Shown piece after piece: positions 1 to 6,859 of a stretch of 9,480 nt of DNA. The translations under genes were made by a program, and so were the position numbers. Position 1 is the first letter of the stretch; the number at the start of each line of letters is the position of its first letter. A model generated the notes under the pieces. The model did not search any database and was not told the DNA's origin. It was given only the letters and a program-made list of their open reading frames with translations. Source of the stretch: Prolixibacteraceae bacterium (GTDB taxonomy: Bacteria > Bacteroidota > Bacteroidia > Bacteroidales > Prolixibacteraceae); NCBI GenBank assembly GCA_027858145.1, contig JAQIDF010000230.1, positions 1-9,480 of the forward strand, written 5' to 3'.

Positions 1-418
1 TAGTACTATCAGGTACGAACTTCAACGAAACCGAGTTTATGCAATGACGGGTGTTTTTAGGTGTGAACCCTTCTCCAAGAAATACGTGCCCTAAATGAGC
101 GCCACAGTTTGCACAGGTTAATTCGGTACGATGGTCGTCGGCATCGGGTGTTCGTTTAACGGCTCCTTCTATTTCATCGTCAAAACTGGGCCAGCCACAA
201 CCCGAATGAAATTTTGAATTGGATTTGTATAGCGGCGTATCGCATTTTTTGCACACATAAGTGCCCGGCTCAAAATGGTCGGTGTATTCGCCGGTGAAAG
301 GCCGTTCGGTGCCCTTCATTTCAATTACATACTTTTCTAATTCATTCAATTTATTGTATTGTGTTGAATCGCTTTGCATAACATTTAAGGTTAATATGAT
401 TAAAAATAGTGTGTTCAT
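1..418 (-). CDS. msrB: Peptide-methionine (R)-S-oxide reductase MsrB, C-terminal end cut by window edge
   Basis: Reduces methionine-R-sulfoxide in oxidised proteins back to methionine. Translating the minus strand from the ATG at 418 gives 139 residues before the window ends. Two zinc-binding CxxC pairs are visible (C56/C59 and C102/C105), the signature GCGWPSF is at 73-79, and the catalytic cysteine C126 lies in RHCINS. The frame is still open after SLKFVPDST. MsrB proteins usually stop within a few residues of this point, so very little is missing. The start at 418 adds a short hydrophobic stretch (MNTLFLIILTLNV) that could be an export signal; it lacks a clear basic n-region, and M14 (ATG at 379) is an alternative, cytoplasmic start. 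It is divergent from the secreted gene at 566. No msrA is visible. The family call is secure; the location is not. Confidence 0.93.
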   Translation of the reverse strand, partial: MNTLFLIILTLNVMQSDSTQYNKLNELEKYVIEMKGTERPFTGEYTDHFEPGTYVCKKCDTPLYKSNSKFHSGCGWPSFDDEIEGAVKRTPDADDHRTELTCANCGAHLGHVFLGEGFTPKNTRHCINSVSLKFVPDST

Positions 419-507
419 CTTTTTAGTGTTGAGATTGTGAGATTTTTAGACATGAGATTGGCTTGTATCCATATAATTCATAAACACAATACAATTTTTG
501 AGGGTGT

Positions 508-541
508 TTTGTTGAGTGAATTAACGTTTTTTATAAGTTTA
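508..541 (+). promoter_or_regulatory. Candidate Bacteroidota promoter for the nucleoside-hydrolase-like gene
   Basis: TTTGTTG (508-514) provides a -33 type TTG. It is followed after 19 bases by TAAGTTTA (534-541), one mismatch from TAnnTTTG. Transcription would start near 548, about 18 bases before the ATG at 566 and well after the GTG at 437, which supports the shorter gene. Motif match only. Confidence 0.45.
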
Positions 542-565
542 TGCAGAAACCAAAACTTTTCAATT

Positions 566-1405
566 ATGAAACATTTAAAATACATTTTGTTGTCTATTGC
601 ATTAATATTAATGTCATCTGTTTTATATTCTCAGGAAGATAGTTCTCAATCCGATAAGTTTGATAAAGAAAATGATTTGCTACTTGCACATTTTGACTGC
701 AAAACTGATGTTGACGATTTGCATTCGATGGCTGCATTGGCTACGATATTAGCTAATGATGAATATTCTGTGGTAAATTATTATGCTGTAGCCGGAGCTT
801 ATGGTACACAGGGCGGACTTTATGTGCCGCCAAATGAATTAATGACCAAAGCTTTTGGTGATAACTGGTCGGATGCACATGCCGATTTTGAAAAAGCTGT
901 TGATGAGGTTTATGCTGTTGCCGTTGAAGCATTACAAAACGGTGGCGATGTTTGGGTAGCCGAAGCCGGACAGTCGGATTTTACTGCCGCGTTGGTTAAA
1001 AAAATCATGTCTGAAAAACCTGAATTCGGTGTCAGTGAACGTTTTCATGTAGTGCAGCACAGCAACTGGAACGAGGAAAGCACTTCAACTGAAGATCTTC
1101 AGTTTGTTAAGGAAAACATACAATATCATAAAATAGCCGATGGAAATGCCGCGGGAAACGGGACAGCCTGTTACCGCACTGAAGCATCAATTAAACCTAA
1201 AGAATATTTAACCAATTCGTATCTGAAAAAAGTGTGGAAGCTTGCCATAAAACTGGCCAACCGATATAACGGGAGCGAAGGGCGATACAATAATGAAGCA
1301 GTTGAAAAAGGTGGCCTCGACTTCTCAGATGTTTCTGAAATAACATGGATACTTGAAATAGACAATGCCGATACAGTGACCGGCTTTTTTAATTCTTTGC
1401 GCTAG
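566..1405 (+). CDS. Secreted nucleoside-hydrolase-like protein of unknown substrate
   Basis: A 279-residue protein with a signal peptide (MKHLKYILLSIALILMSSVLYSQ; cleavage likely near S22-Q23), so periplasmic or exported. The mature part opens with LLLAHFDCKTDVDDLHSM. This resembles the calcium-binding aspartate cluster near the N-terminus of inosine/uridine nucleoside hydrolases (DxDxxxDD), but the second aspartate position is K46; D44, D48, D50 and D51 remain. Other conserved-looking blocks are VAEAGQSDF (131-139), HVVQHSNWNE (161-170), DGNAAGNGT (192-200) and GGLDFSDVSE (249-258). I believe close relatives exist in Bacteroidota and Planctomycetes without a defined activity. The open frame extends upstream to a GTG at 437, but the signal peptide and candidate promoter place the start at 566. 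The nucleoside-hydrolase fold is inferred from motifs; nucleosidase activity is not established. Confidence 0.7.
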   Translation: MKHLKYILLSIALILMSSVLYSQEDSSQSDKFDKENDLLLAHFDCKTDVDDLHSMAALATILANDEYSVVNYYAVAGAYGTQGGLYVPPNELMTKAFGDNWSDAHADFEKAVDEVYAVAVEALQNGGDVWVAEAGQSDFTAALVKKIMSEKPEFGVSERFHVVQHSNWNEESTSTEDLQFVKENIQYHKIADGNAAGNGTACYRTEASIKPKEYLTNSYLKKVWKLAIKLANRYNGSEGRYNNEAVEKGGLDFSDVSEITWILEIDNADTVTGFFNSLR

Positions 1406-1480
1406 ATGTTAAATACAAAATCACTTGTAATCACCTAAAGTTATAACCATTAGGGAATAATATTCTTAAAATTAATATTA

Positions 1481-1513
1481 TTGTTTAACATTTTATATGT
1501 TTAGCTATATTTG
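1481..1513 (+). promoter_or_regulatory. Candidate Bacteroidota promoter for the lipoprotein gene
   Basis: TATATTTG (1506-1513) matches TAnnTTTG exactly. A TTG at 1481-1483 lies 22 bases upstream, slightly longer than the usual 19-21 spacing. Transcription would start near 1520, about 24 bases before the ATG at 1544. The lipoprotein therefore need not depend on the gene before it, from which it is separated by 138 AT-rich bases without a clear terminator. Confidence 0.55.
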
Positions 1514-1543
1514 CAATCATTATAAACTAAAATCAAATCAAAA

Positions 1544-2002
1544 ATGAAAAAATCTCTTTTAATGCTTTTTGCAGTTGTGATGCTGTTTGCTGTTAGTTCG
1601 TGTAACGAAGATGAAGATCAGGGTCTCGACAAAAAACAGATTATTATTGATAATCAGTGGAAGTTAACTTCAATGGAATCTGAAAATGAAAGTGTAGAGT
1701 TTGAAACTGCAATGTCGTTATTATTTGGAATTGCAACTATTGAATATGACTTTCAGGATGACGGTGTTTATGAAATGATAATATCATCAATATTAGGTGG
1801 GGCTGAAAATGATACAGGTACATGGTCTATCTCTGATGATTATAAAACCATAACACTTGATGGTGGCGTTGGAACAGTTCTGGAATGCACGGGAACAACA
1901 TTGAAAATAAAAAGCGGACCTGAAGATGTACAAATTGGAGAGGACATGGCTGGATATGACACTGGCGATATAACGCTTGTTTTTACCGCTGTTGCTGAAT
2001 AA
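1544..2002 (+). CDS. Small lipocalin-like lipoprotein, function unknown
   Basis: A 152-residue protein with a type II signal peptide: MKKS, a hydrophobic core, then the lipobox VSSC with lipidated C20. The residues that follow (NEDEDQ) are strongly acidic. In Bacteroidota an acidic stretch just behind the cysteine acts as an export signal to the cell surface, so surface display is plausible. The rest looks like the small beta-barrel lipocalin-like family common in this phylum: a leading NQWKLTSM (W39), alternating beta-strand patterns with FQDDGVYEM, a central TGTWSISDDYKTITL (91-105) and a terminal DITLVFTAV strand. Such proteins may bind a small hydrophobic ligand or act as structural adaptors; nothing here identifies a ligand. 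It ends 17 bases before a strong terminator. The lipoprotein call is firm, the lipocalin-like assignment moderately so. Confidence 0.8.
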   Translation: MKKSLLMLFAVVMLFAVSSCNEDEDQGLDKKQIIIDNQWKLTSMESENESVEFETAMSLLFGIATIEYDFQDDGVYEMIISSILGGAENDTGTWSISDDYKTITLDGGVGTVLECTGTTLKIKSGPEDVQIGEDMAGYDTGDITLVFTAVAE

Positions 2003-2019
2003 TGCATAAACAATATCAT

Positions 2020-2057
2020 AAAAAAGGGCTCTTTTTTTAGAAAAGAACCCTTTTTTT
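2020..2057. terminator. Bidirectional intrinsic terminator between convergent genes
   Basis: The arms GGGCTCTTTT (2026-2035) and AAAAGAACCC (2041-2050) pair with one C-A mismatch around the loop TTTAG. Six A's precede the stem and seven T's follow it, so each strand reads a stem followed by a U-run. It can end the lipoprotein transcript on the plus strand and the valS transcript on the minus strand; it begins 17 bases after one stop codon and ends 18 bases beyond the other. Confidence 0.85.
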
Positions 2058-2075
2058 ATGACTTTATTCTCTGTT

Positions 2076-5000
2076 TTATTTCAACGCAGCAATCCGTTCT
2101 TCCAAAGCTTTGATTTTATCTTCGGCATCGGTTTGTTTTTTACGTTCAAGTTCTACAACATTTTCGGGTGCATTGTTAATGAAGCGCTCGTTGCTCAGCT
2201 TCTTCGTAACACCGTTCAGGAATCCTTTGGTATATTTCAATTCTTCTTCAAGCTTTTTAATTTCAGCTTCTACATCCACCTGGTCGCCCAAATCGATAAA
2301 GAATCCTGATGTTTTAACGCTGAACGAAACGGCACCTTTGATATCTTCCTTAATAGGTTCGATTTTAGAAAGGCTGCCCATTTTGGTTAATACCGCATTG
2401 TATTTTTCATGGTATCCTTTTGATCCTTCGTTAACAAAAAGCTCGATTTCATCTTTAAACGAAATGTTGTTCGATTTACGGATGTTACGAACACCAGTGA
2501 TGGCTTCTTTTACATCTTCAAAATCGTTGTTTAAGTTTTGATTGGATTTCGGGAGCTCTTGCATTTGCGATACCATAATGCTTTCACCGTCTTTACGCTC
2601 TTCAAGCATTTGCCATATTTCCTCGGTGATAAACGGCATAAATGGGTGTAGCAAACGCATCAGGTAATCGAAAAGCTCGATTACTTTTTTGTATGTTGTA
2701 CGGTCGATGGGTTGCTGATACCCGGGTTTAACAATTTCAAGCAGCCACGATGAGAATTCATCGCGCACGGTTGTGTAAATGAGCATTAGTGCATCTGAAA
2801 TACGGAATTTGTCGAAGTGGTCGTTCATTTCGGCAAATACTTCCGACAGTTTCGACTCGAACCACTCTAAAGCCAGTTTCGAGTGTTCAGGCTGTTCAAT
2901 GTCACTACTTACTTCCCAGTTTTTTACCAGTCGGAAAGCATTCCAAATTTTTGCCGAGAAGTTGCGGCCCTGTTCGGGAAGACTTTCTTCGAACAAGAGG
3001 TCGCCGCCTGCGGGAGAGCAAAACAGCATACCCACGCGTACACCATCTGCGCCATATTTTTCAATGAGCTCAAGCGGGTCGGGTGAGTTACCCAGCGATT
3101 TTGACATTTTGCGTCGCTGACTATCGCGCACCATTCCGGTGAAATATACATTATCGAATGGTTTCTCGTTGCGTACACCATAGCTGGCCATTATCATACG
3201 GGCTACCCAAAAGAAGATAATATCGTGACCGGTCACAAGGTCGCTGGTTGGGTGGTAGTAATTAATTTCTTTGTTATCGGGATCGGTTACTCCGCCAAAC
3301 ACCGCGATAGGCCATAGCCACGATGAAGCCCAGGTGTCGAGTACATCTTCATCCTGGCGCAAATCTTCCATAGTAAGATTTTCGTTGCCGGTTTTTTCTT
3401 TCGCCATGTTCAGCGCTTCGTCGGCTGTTTCGGCCACAACATAGCTGCCATCGTTCAGGTAATAAACCGGAATTTGGTGTCCCCACCATAACTGACGGCT
3501 GATGCACCAGTCTTTGATGTTGCTCATCCAGTGGCGGTAAACATTTTTAAACTTTGATGGATGAAATGCTACCTCGTCGCTTTCAACGGCTTCGAGTGCC
3601 GGTTTGGCAATTTCTTCCATTGCAATAAACCATTGTGCCGATAGTTTAGGCTCGATGGGTACATTGGTACGCTCAGAGTAACCTACTTTATTGTTGTAGT
3701 CTTCAATTTTTACCATATTTCCGGCTTCCTCAAGCAGGGGAACAATTTGCTTACGGGCATCAAAACGGTCAACCCCAACCAACAGGCCTGCATTTTCGCT
3801 CATGGTACCATCGTCGTTAAACGTATCGATGGTTTCGAGGTTGTGGCGCATACCAATTTCGTAGTCGTTTACATCGTGTGCCGGGGTGATTTTCAGGCAG
3901 CCGGTGCCAAATTCCATGTCAACGTATTCGTCTTCGATAATTGGGATACTACGATTTACGAGTGGTACCAGTACCTTTTTGCCTTTCAGGTGTGTGAAAC
4001 GTTCATCGTTGGGGTTTACACAAACAGCAGTATCGCCCAAAATGGTTTCGGGGCGGGTGGTGGCAATGGTTACATAAGAAGCCCCCTCCGACTCCCCCGG
4101 AGGGGGAGAGAAAAGAGCTTTCCGGATGGTCTCCAATACTGAATCAGTGTTTGCCAGTACTTCATCGTTTGTAAACCTGATAACGTTATAGCCTAACTGA
4201 TTTAATATTTCAGTTTTGAGTGTATCCAAATCTTGAATTTCAGGATTGTTATGATATCCTCCGTCAACTTCAATTACCAGCTTTTTGGGAAGACAAACAA
4301 AATCAACAATAATATCATTAATAATATGTTGCCTTCTGAACTTTTCTCCCAACTTTTTTGCACGCAACATTTCCCATAAAGCAGATTCTGCTTCAGTGGA
4401 AAAACGACGTAGTCTTTTTGCATTCTTTTTTAATAATTCATAGTCTGATTTACGTGCAGTTTTGTACAGAGGAGCCTCTTTCCCCCCTCCGGGGGGATTA
4501 AGGGGGGCTTCAATTTTGTAGCGTACGTAGTATAATTTCGATTGTTCTTCTTTGTAAATTACTTCTTCGTCCGACACGGCTGTTTTAGCCTGCGGATCCC
4601 AGTTTACCATTCGCACCCCGCGATATACGAGGCCTTTGTTGTAGAGGTCGATAAAAACTTTGATAACCGATTTCGAACGTTCTTCATCCATGGTAAAGCA
4701 GGTACGATCCCAGTCGCACGAAGCACCTAGTTTTTTAAGTTGTTCGAGAATAATACCGCCGTGTTTGTGAGTCCATTCCCAGGCATGTTCGAGAAAAGCT
4801 TCGCGTCCAATATCGTGCTTGTCGATGCCTTCCGATTTCAGCTTGCCAACTACTTTGGCTTCTGTGGCAATTGAGGCGTGGTCGGTTCCAGGCACCCAGC
4901 AGGCGTTTTTACCCATCATGCGGGCACGGCGTACCAAAATATCCTGAATTGTATTGTTGAGCATATGGCCCATGTGGAGCACACCGGTTACGTTTGGTGG

Positions 5001-5129
5001 TGGAATGACAATTGTGTAAGGCTCTCTTTCATCGGGTTCCGAGTGAAAGAATTTATTGTCCATCCAGTATTTATACCATTTTTCTTCAACGTTAGCCGGA
5101 TTATATTTGCCGGGAATTTCCATTGTCAT
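2076..5129 (-). CDS. valS: Valyl-tRNA synthetase with an in-frame DUF559 nuclease insertion
   Basis: Charges tRNA-Val with valine in the cytoplasm and hydrolyses mischarged Thr-tRNA-Val; essential. The predicted protein has 1017 residues. Class I catalytic signatures are PPPNVTGVLHMGH (43-55, HIGH motif) and KMSKS (674-678). The CP1 editing domain shows TTRPET (357-362) and GTGCLKITPAHD (408-419). The anticodon-binding helices follow, then the C-terminal coiled coil (about 951-1017). The anomaly is residues 208-351, which are unrelated to ValRS and form a DUF559 endonuclease domain between RYKIE and YVTIATTRPET. Bacterial ValRS has a short variable loop there (about ten residues in E. coli). 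Without the insert the enzyme would have 873 residues, a normal length. The frame is intact and all synthetase motifs are kept, so the enzyme is probably functional. ATG at 5123 is an alternative start two codons later. Confidence 0.97.
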   Translation of the reverse strand: MTMEIPGKYNPANVEEKWYKYWMDNKFFHSEPDEREPYTIVIPPPNVTGVLHMGHMLNNTIQDILVRRARMMGKNACWVPGTDHASIATEAKVVGKLKSEGIDKHDIGREAFLEHAWEWTHKHGGIILEQLKKLGASCDWDRTCFTMDEERSKSVIKVFIDLYNKGLVYRGVRMVNWDPQAKTAVSDEEVIYKEEQSKLYYVRYKIEAPLNPPGGGKEAPLYKTARKSDYELLKKNAKRLRRFSTEAESALWEMLRAKKLGEKFRRQHIINDIIVDFVCLPKKLVIEVDGGYHNNPEIQDLDTLKTEILNQLGYNVIRFTNDEVLANTDSVLETIRKALFSPPPGESEGASYVTIATTRPETILGDTAVCVNPNDERFTHLKGKKVLVPLVNRSIPIIEDEYVDMEFGTGCLKITPAHDVNDYEIGMRHNLETIDTFNDDGTMSENAGLLVGVDRFDARKQIVPLLEEAGNMVKIEDYNNKVGYSERTNVPIEPKLSAQWFIAMEEIAKPALEAVESDEVAFHPSKFKNVYRHWMSNIKDWCISRQLWWGHQIPVYYLNDGSYVVAETADEALNMAKEKTGNENLTMEDLRQDEDVLDTWASSWLWPIAVFGGVTDPDNKEINYYHPTSDLVTGHDIIFFWVARMIMASYGVRNEKPFDNVYFTGMVRDSQRRKMSKSLGNSPDPLELIEKYGADGVRVGMLFCSPAGGDLLFEESLPEQGRNFSAKIWNAFRLVKNWEVSSDIEQPEHSKLALEWFESKLSEVFAEMNDHFDKFRISDALMLIYTTVRDEFSSWLLEIVKPGYQQPIDRTTYKKVIELFDYLMRLLHPFMPFITEEIWQMLEERKDGESIMVSQMQELPKSNQNLNNDFEDVKEAITGVRNIRKSNNISFKDEIELFVNEGSKGYHEKYNAVLTKMGSLSKIEPIKEDIKGAVSFSVKTSGFFIDLGDQVDVEAEIKKLEEELKYTKGFLNGVTKKLSNERFINNAPENVVELERKKQTDAEDKIKALEERIAALK
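4078..4108. repeat. Terminal inverted repeat, 3' end of the DUF559 element (relative to valS)
   Basis: The first 29 bases match the opposite tip (4483-4511, inverted) at 23 positions, and all six differences are transitions. CCCCCTCCG (4082-4090) and CGGAGGGGG (4098-4106) form a perfect 9-bp stem. Alternatively, CTCCCCC and GGGGGAG (4092-4108) pair around GGA. It encodes the Pro/Gly/Glu linker SPPPGESEGAS. Confidence 0.85.
4482..4511. repeat. Terminal inverted repeat, 5' end of the DUF559 element (relative to valS)
   Basis: Inverted partner of the tip at 4078-4106. It contains CCCCCCTCCGGGGGG (4482-4496), a 6-bp stem with a 3-base loop, then ATTAAGGGGGGCTTC to the boundary. On the coding strand it gives the linker APLNPPGGG. 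It resembles REP-type palindromes in being short, G/C-rich and hairpin-forming. Confidence 0.85.
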
Positions 5130-5155
5130 ATTATTTTAATTTCTTTAAAAACGTA

Positions 5156-5163
5156 CAAAAATA
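5156..5163 (-). promoter_or_regulatory. Candidate -7 element for valS
   Basis: The minus strand reads TATTTTTG, an exact match to TAnnTTTG, 26 bases before the valS ATG at 5129. No convincing -33 TTG is seen at the usual distance. It lies in the 79-base gap after the DUF1846 stop codon, suggesting that valS can be transcribed on its own. Confidence 0.5.
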
Positions 5164-5208
5164 AAAAAAATGAATTTGCTTGGCTTTAGAGCTTAAATTA
5201 AATCGTTT

Positions 5209-6732
5209 CTAATTGATAAAAAGCCTTTTGCTTGCAAATTCCGGGTCGCATGTGAGGTTTACTTTCAGTTTTCGCCATCCTGCTTCATCGCCCGGTGTTG
5301 GTATGTGGGTGATGTGTACTTCACAATCGTGCAGCTCCTTAAGATTTTCGAGCGCCATTTGTGCCGCCGGATTTGTAAGGGCGCTAATAGCCAGAACAAT
5401 CAGGGTTTCGTCAACATCGAGGCTTGTCATTTGCCCGTTTAAAATATCTTTTTTCAGGTGTGTTACCGAGTCGATAATGTTCTGTGGTAACAAATACATG
5501 CTGTCAGGCAGTCCGGCCAGGTGTTTTGTGGCATTTAGCACCAGACTTGACGAAGCATGGAGCAGCGGGGAGTTTTTCCCGGTTATAATGGTGCCGTCTT
5601 TTAACTGGATGGAAGCTCCGCAGTATAAGCCGGAATTGCCTTTGCTCTGTTCTTCCGCCTCAAGGGCTGCATGTCGTGCCGGTGCTACAACTTTGCGGTC
5701 TTCAACGTTGGCACCCACTCTTTTCATTATCTCCTTAATGCGGTTAAAGGCATCTTTCTCAATAAGTCCCAGTGCATACTCAACCGAGCAGCGGAGGTAT
5801 CGGCGAACAATTTCCTGGTGCGAGGCTTCCGAAATAATATCATCGTCGGTTATTCCTTTACTGGCACGGTTTACACCCATGTCGGTAGGCGACTTGTACA
5901 TCGATTCGTCGCCGGTAATTTTTTCGATTATGCGCTTCAACAGGTTGAATGCTTCAATATCGCGGTTGTAGTTTGTAACTTTTTTGTTGTATGCTTCGAG
6001 GTGATGTTCGTCAATAAGTACTTTGTCGTTGAGGTCAACCGTTGCCGCTTCGTACGCGATGTTCACTTTATGGTCGACAGGTAAATCCCAGATGGGGAAA
6101 GTTTCAAACTTTGCATATCCGGCTTCCAAGCCTTGTTTATACTCGTGATATAAGTTGCACAAGCATGTTGCCAGTTTGCCGCTGCCGGGGCCCGGACCGG
6201 TAACCACAACAATTGGTTTTGTGGTTACGATGTAATCGTTGGCTCCGTAACCTTCATCACTCACAATGAGGTTAACATCGGTAGGATAACCTTTGGTGGG
6301 ATAATGCAGGTAAACCTTTACGCCACGCATTTCGAGCTTGTTTTTGAAGGCTGTGGCCGGTGGCTGGTTTTGATATCGGGTAATAACCACGGCTGTTACT
6401 TCAATGCCCCATTCCCTGAAATCGTCGATGGTTTTGAGGGCATCCACATCGTATGAAATACCAAAGTCGGCCCTGATTTTTTTACGTTCAATATCGCCGG
6501 CATGGATGCAAAGTATGACATCCACTTTATCTTTCAGTTTTTGCAGAAGGCGCATTTTAACATTGGGGTCGAAACCCGGAAGGACGCGGGCAGCGTGGTA
6601 ATCGAACATGATTTTACCCCCAAATTCGAGATATAACTTATGGTTGAACCGATCTACACGTTCCAGTATTGACTTGGTTTGTTCCTTCAGATATTTTTCG
6701 TTGTCAAATCCTTGTTGCCCGTTCACAATCAT
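5209..6732 (-). CDS. DUF1846 (UPF0371) family protein
   Basis: A 507-residue soluble protein without signal or membrane segments, close to the usual family length of about 500 and collinear throughout. Recognised from the N-terminal block FGGKIMFDYHAARVLPGFDP (37-56), CIHAGDIERKKIRADFGISY (75-94) and the central VVVTGPGPGSGKLATCLCNL (175-194). The GPGPGSGK part (179-186) resembles a Walker A P-loop. The C-terminal half has ARHAALEAEEQ, GLYCGAS and GKNSPLLHASSS. The family is widespread in bacteria. Nucleotide binding is suggested by the loop, but I know of no firmly established reaction and do not propose one. It ends 79 bases before valS and has its own candidate promoter, so operon membership is doubtful. 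The start at 6732 is the first ATG of the frame and leaves the conserved N-terminus complete. Family call strong, function open. Confidence 0.93.
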   Translation of the reverse strand: MIVNGQQGFDNEKYLKEQTKSILERVDRFNHKLYLEFGGKIMFDYHAARVLPGFDPNVKMRLLQKLKDKVDVILCIHAGDIERKKIRADFGISYDVDALKTIDDFREWGIEVTAVVITRYQNQPPATAFKNKLEMRGVKVYLHYPTKGYPTDVNLIVSDEGYGANDYIVTTKPIVVVTGPGPGSGKLATCLCNLYHEYKQGLEAGYAKFETFPIWDLPVDHKVNIAYEAATVDLNDKVLIDEHHLEAYNKKVTNYNRDIEAFNLLKRIIEKITGDESMYKSPTDMGVNRASKGITDDDIISEASHQEIVRRYLRCSVEYALGLIEKDAFNRIKEIMKRVGANVEDRKVVAPARHAALEAEEQSKGNSGLYCGASIQLKDGTIITGKNSPLLHASSSLVLNATKHLAGLPDSMYLLPQNIIDSVTHLKKDILNGQMTSLDVDETLIVLAISALTNPAAQMALENLKELHDCEVHITHIPTPGDEAGWRKLKVNLTCDPEFASKRLFIN

Positions 6733-6767
6733 TGAACTATCTTTAATAATGTTAAAAAATTAATGTG

Positions 6768-6775
6768 CAAAAGTA
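6768..6775 (-). promoter_or_regulatory. Candidate -7 element for the DUF1846 gene
   Basis: The minus strand reads TACTTTTG, an exact TAnnTTTG match, 35 bases before the ATG at 6732. The best -33 candidate is a weak TTTA (6797-6800) at a spacing of 21. Motif match only. Confidence 0.5.
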
Positions 6776-6845
6776 CAAATAATAATGGGTTAACTGTAAA
6801 GATGATGAATTGAAAAGGAAAGGAGGTTAATGTCAACTTGATTTA

Positions 6846-6859
6846 TGTTTCAAAATCAT
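6846..6859 (+). repeat. Left direct repeat, possible target-site duplication
   Basis: TGTTTCAAAATCAT, identical to 7049-7062. It directly abuts the left inverted repeat of the 188-bp element. Extending one base outward (A6845 against C7048) would give 15 bp with one mismatch, and both copies would then touch the element ends exactly. Confidence 0.7.

Larger units (their letters stand above)
4078..4511 (-). mobile_element. Palindrome-bounded DUF559 nuclease element inserted in frame in valS
   Basis: A 434-bp element with GAAGCCCCC at both ends in inverted orientation. Its coding content (ValRS residues 208-351) resembles DUF559 / Vsr-like PD-(D/E)XK nucleases. The entry helices contain STEAESALW (244-252), then KFRRQH (263-268), IVDFVCLPKKLVIEVDGGYH (274-293), and GYNVIRFTNDEVL (313-325). 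Candidate catalytic residues are E246 or E248, D276, E287, D289 and H293, so the active site looks intact. It has no start codon near its beginning and no stop, so it is expressed only as part of ValRS. The interior is AT-rich while the tips are almost pure G/C, which gives the linkers APLNPPGGG and SPPPGESEGA. No intein splice residues (no His-Asn before the right junction) and no intron features are seen. No target-site duplication is evident. The mobility is inferred from the inverted termini and the precise domain insertion; no transposase is encoded. Confidence 0.85.

Noticed and set aside
437..565. Upstream extension of the nucleoside-hydrolase-like gene to a GTG at 437
   Set aside because: It would place 43 non-conserved residues in front of a textbook signal peptide, and the candidate promoter at 508-541 lies after the GTG. 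The ATG at 566 is preferred.
1406..1505. Possible terminator between the nucleoside-hydrolase-like gene and the lipoprotein gene
   Set aside because: Only AT-rich near-symmetry (AATATTATT-like) is present, with no stable stem.
4078..4511. Reading the valS insertion as an intein or self-splicing intron
   Set aside because: There is no His-Asn at the right junction, no N-terminal Cys/Ser splice block and no catalytic RNA-like core. The frame is open throughout in a multiple of three, so splicing is not needed to make ValRS.
4069..4520. Target-site duplication around the valS element
   Set aside because: The flanks (ACATAA on one side, AATTTTG on the other) share no convincing direct repeat, so none is claimed.
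5172..5200. Possible terminator after the DUF1846 gene (GCTCTAAAGCCAAGC followed by T-rich sequence on the minus strand)
   Set aside because: The arms pair over only about four bases and the U-run lies far from the stem; too weak to call.
5213..5971. 252-residue plus-strand open frame antisense to the DUF1846 gene
   Set aside because: It is rich in Ser, Arg and Cys with no recognisable domain, and it mirrors a well conserved coding strand; a shadow frame.
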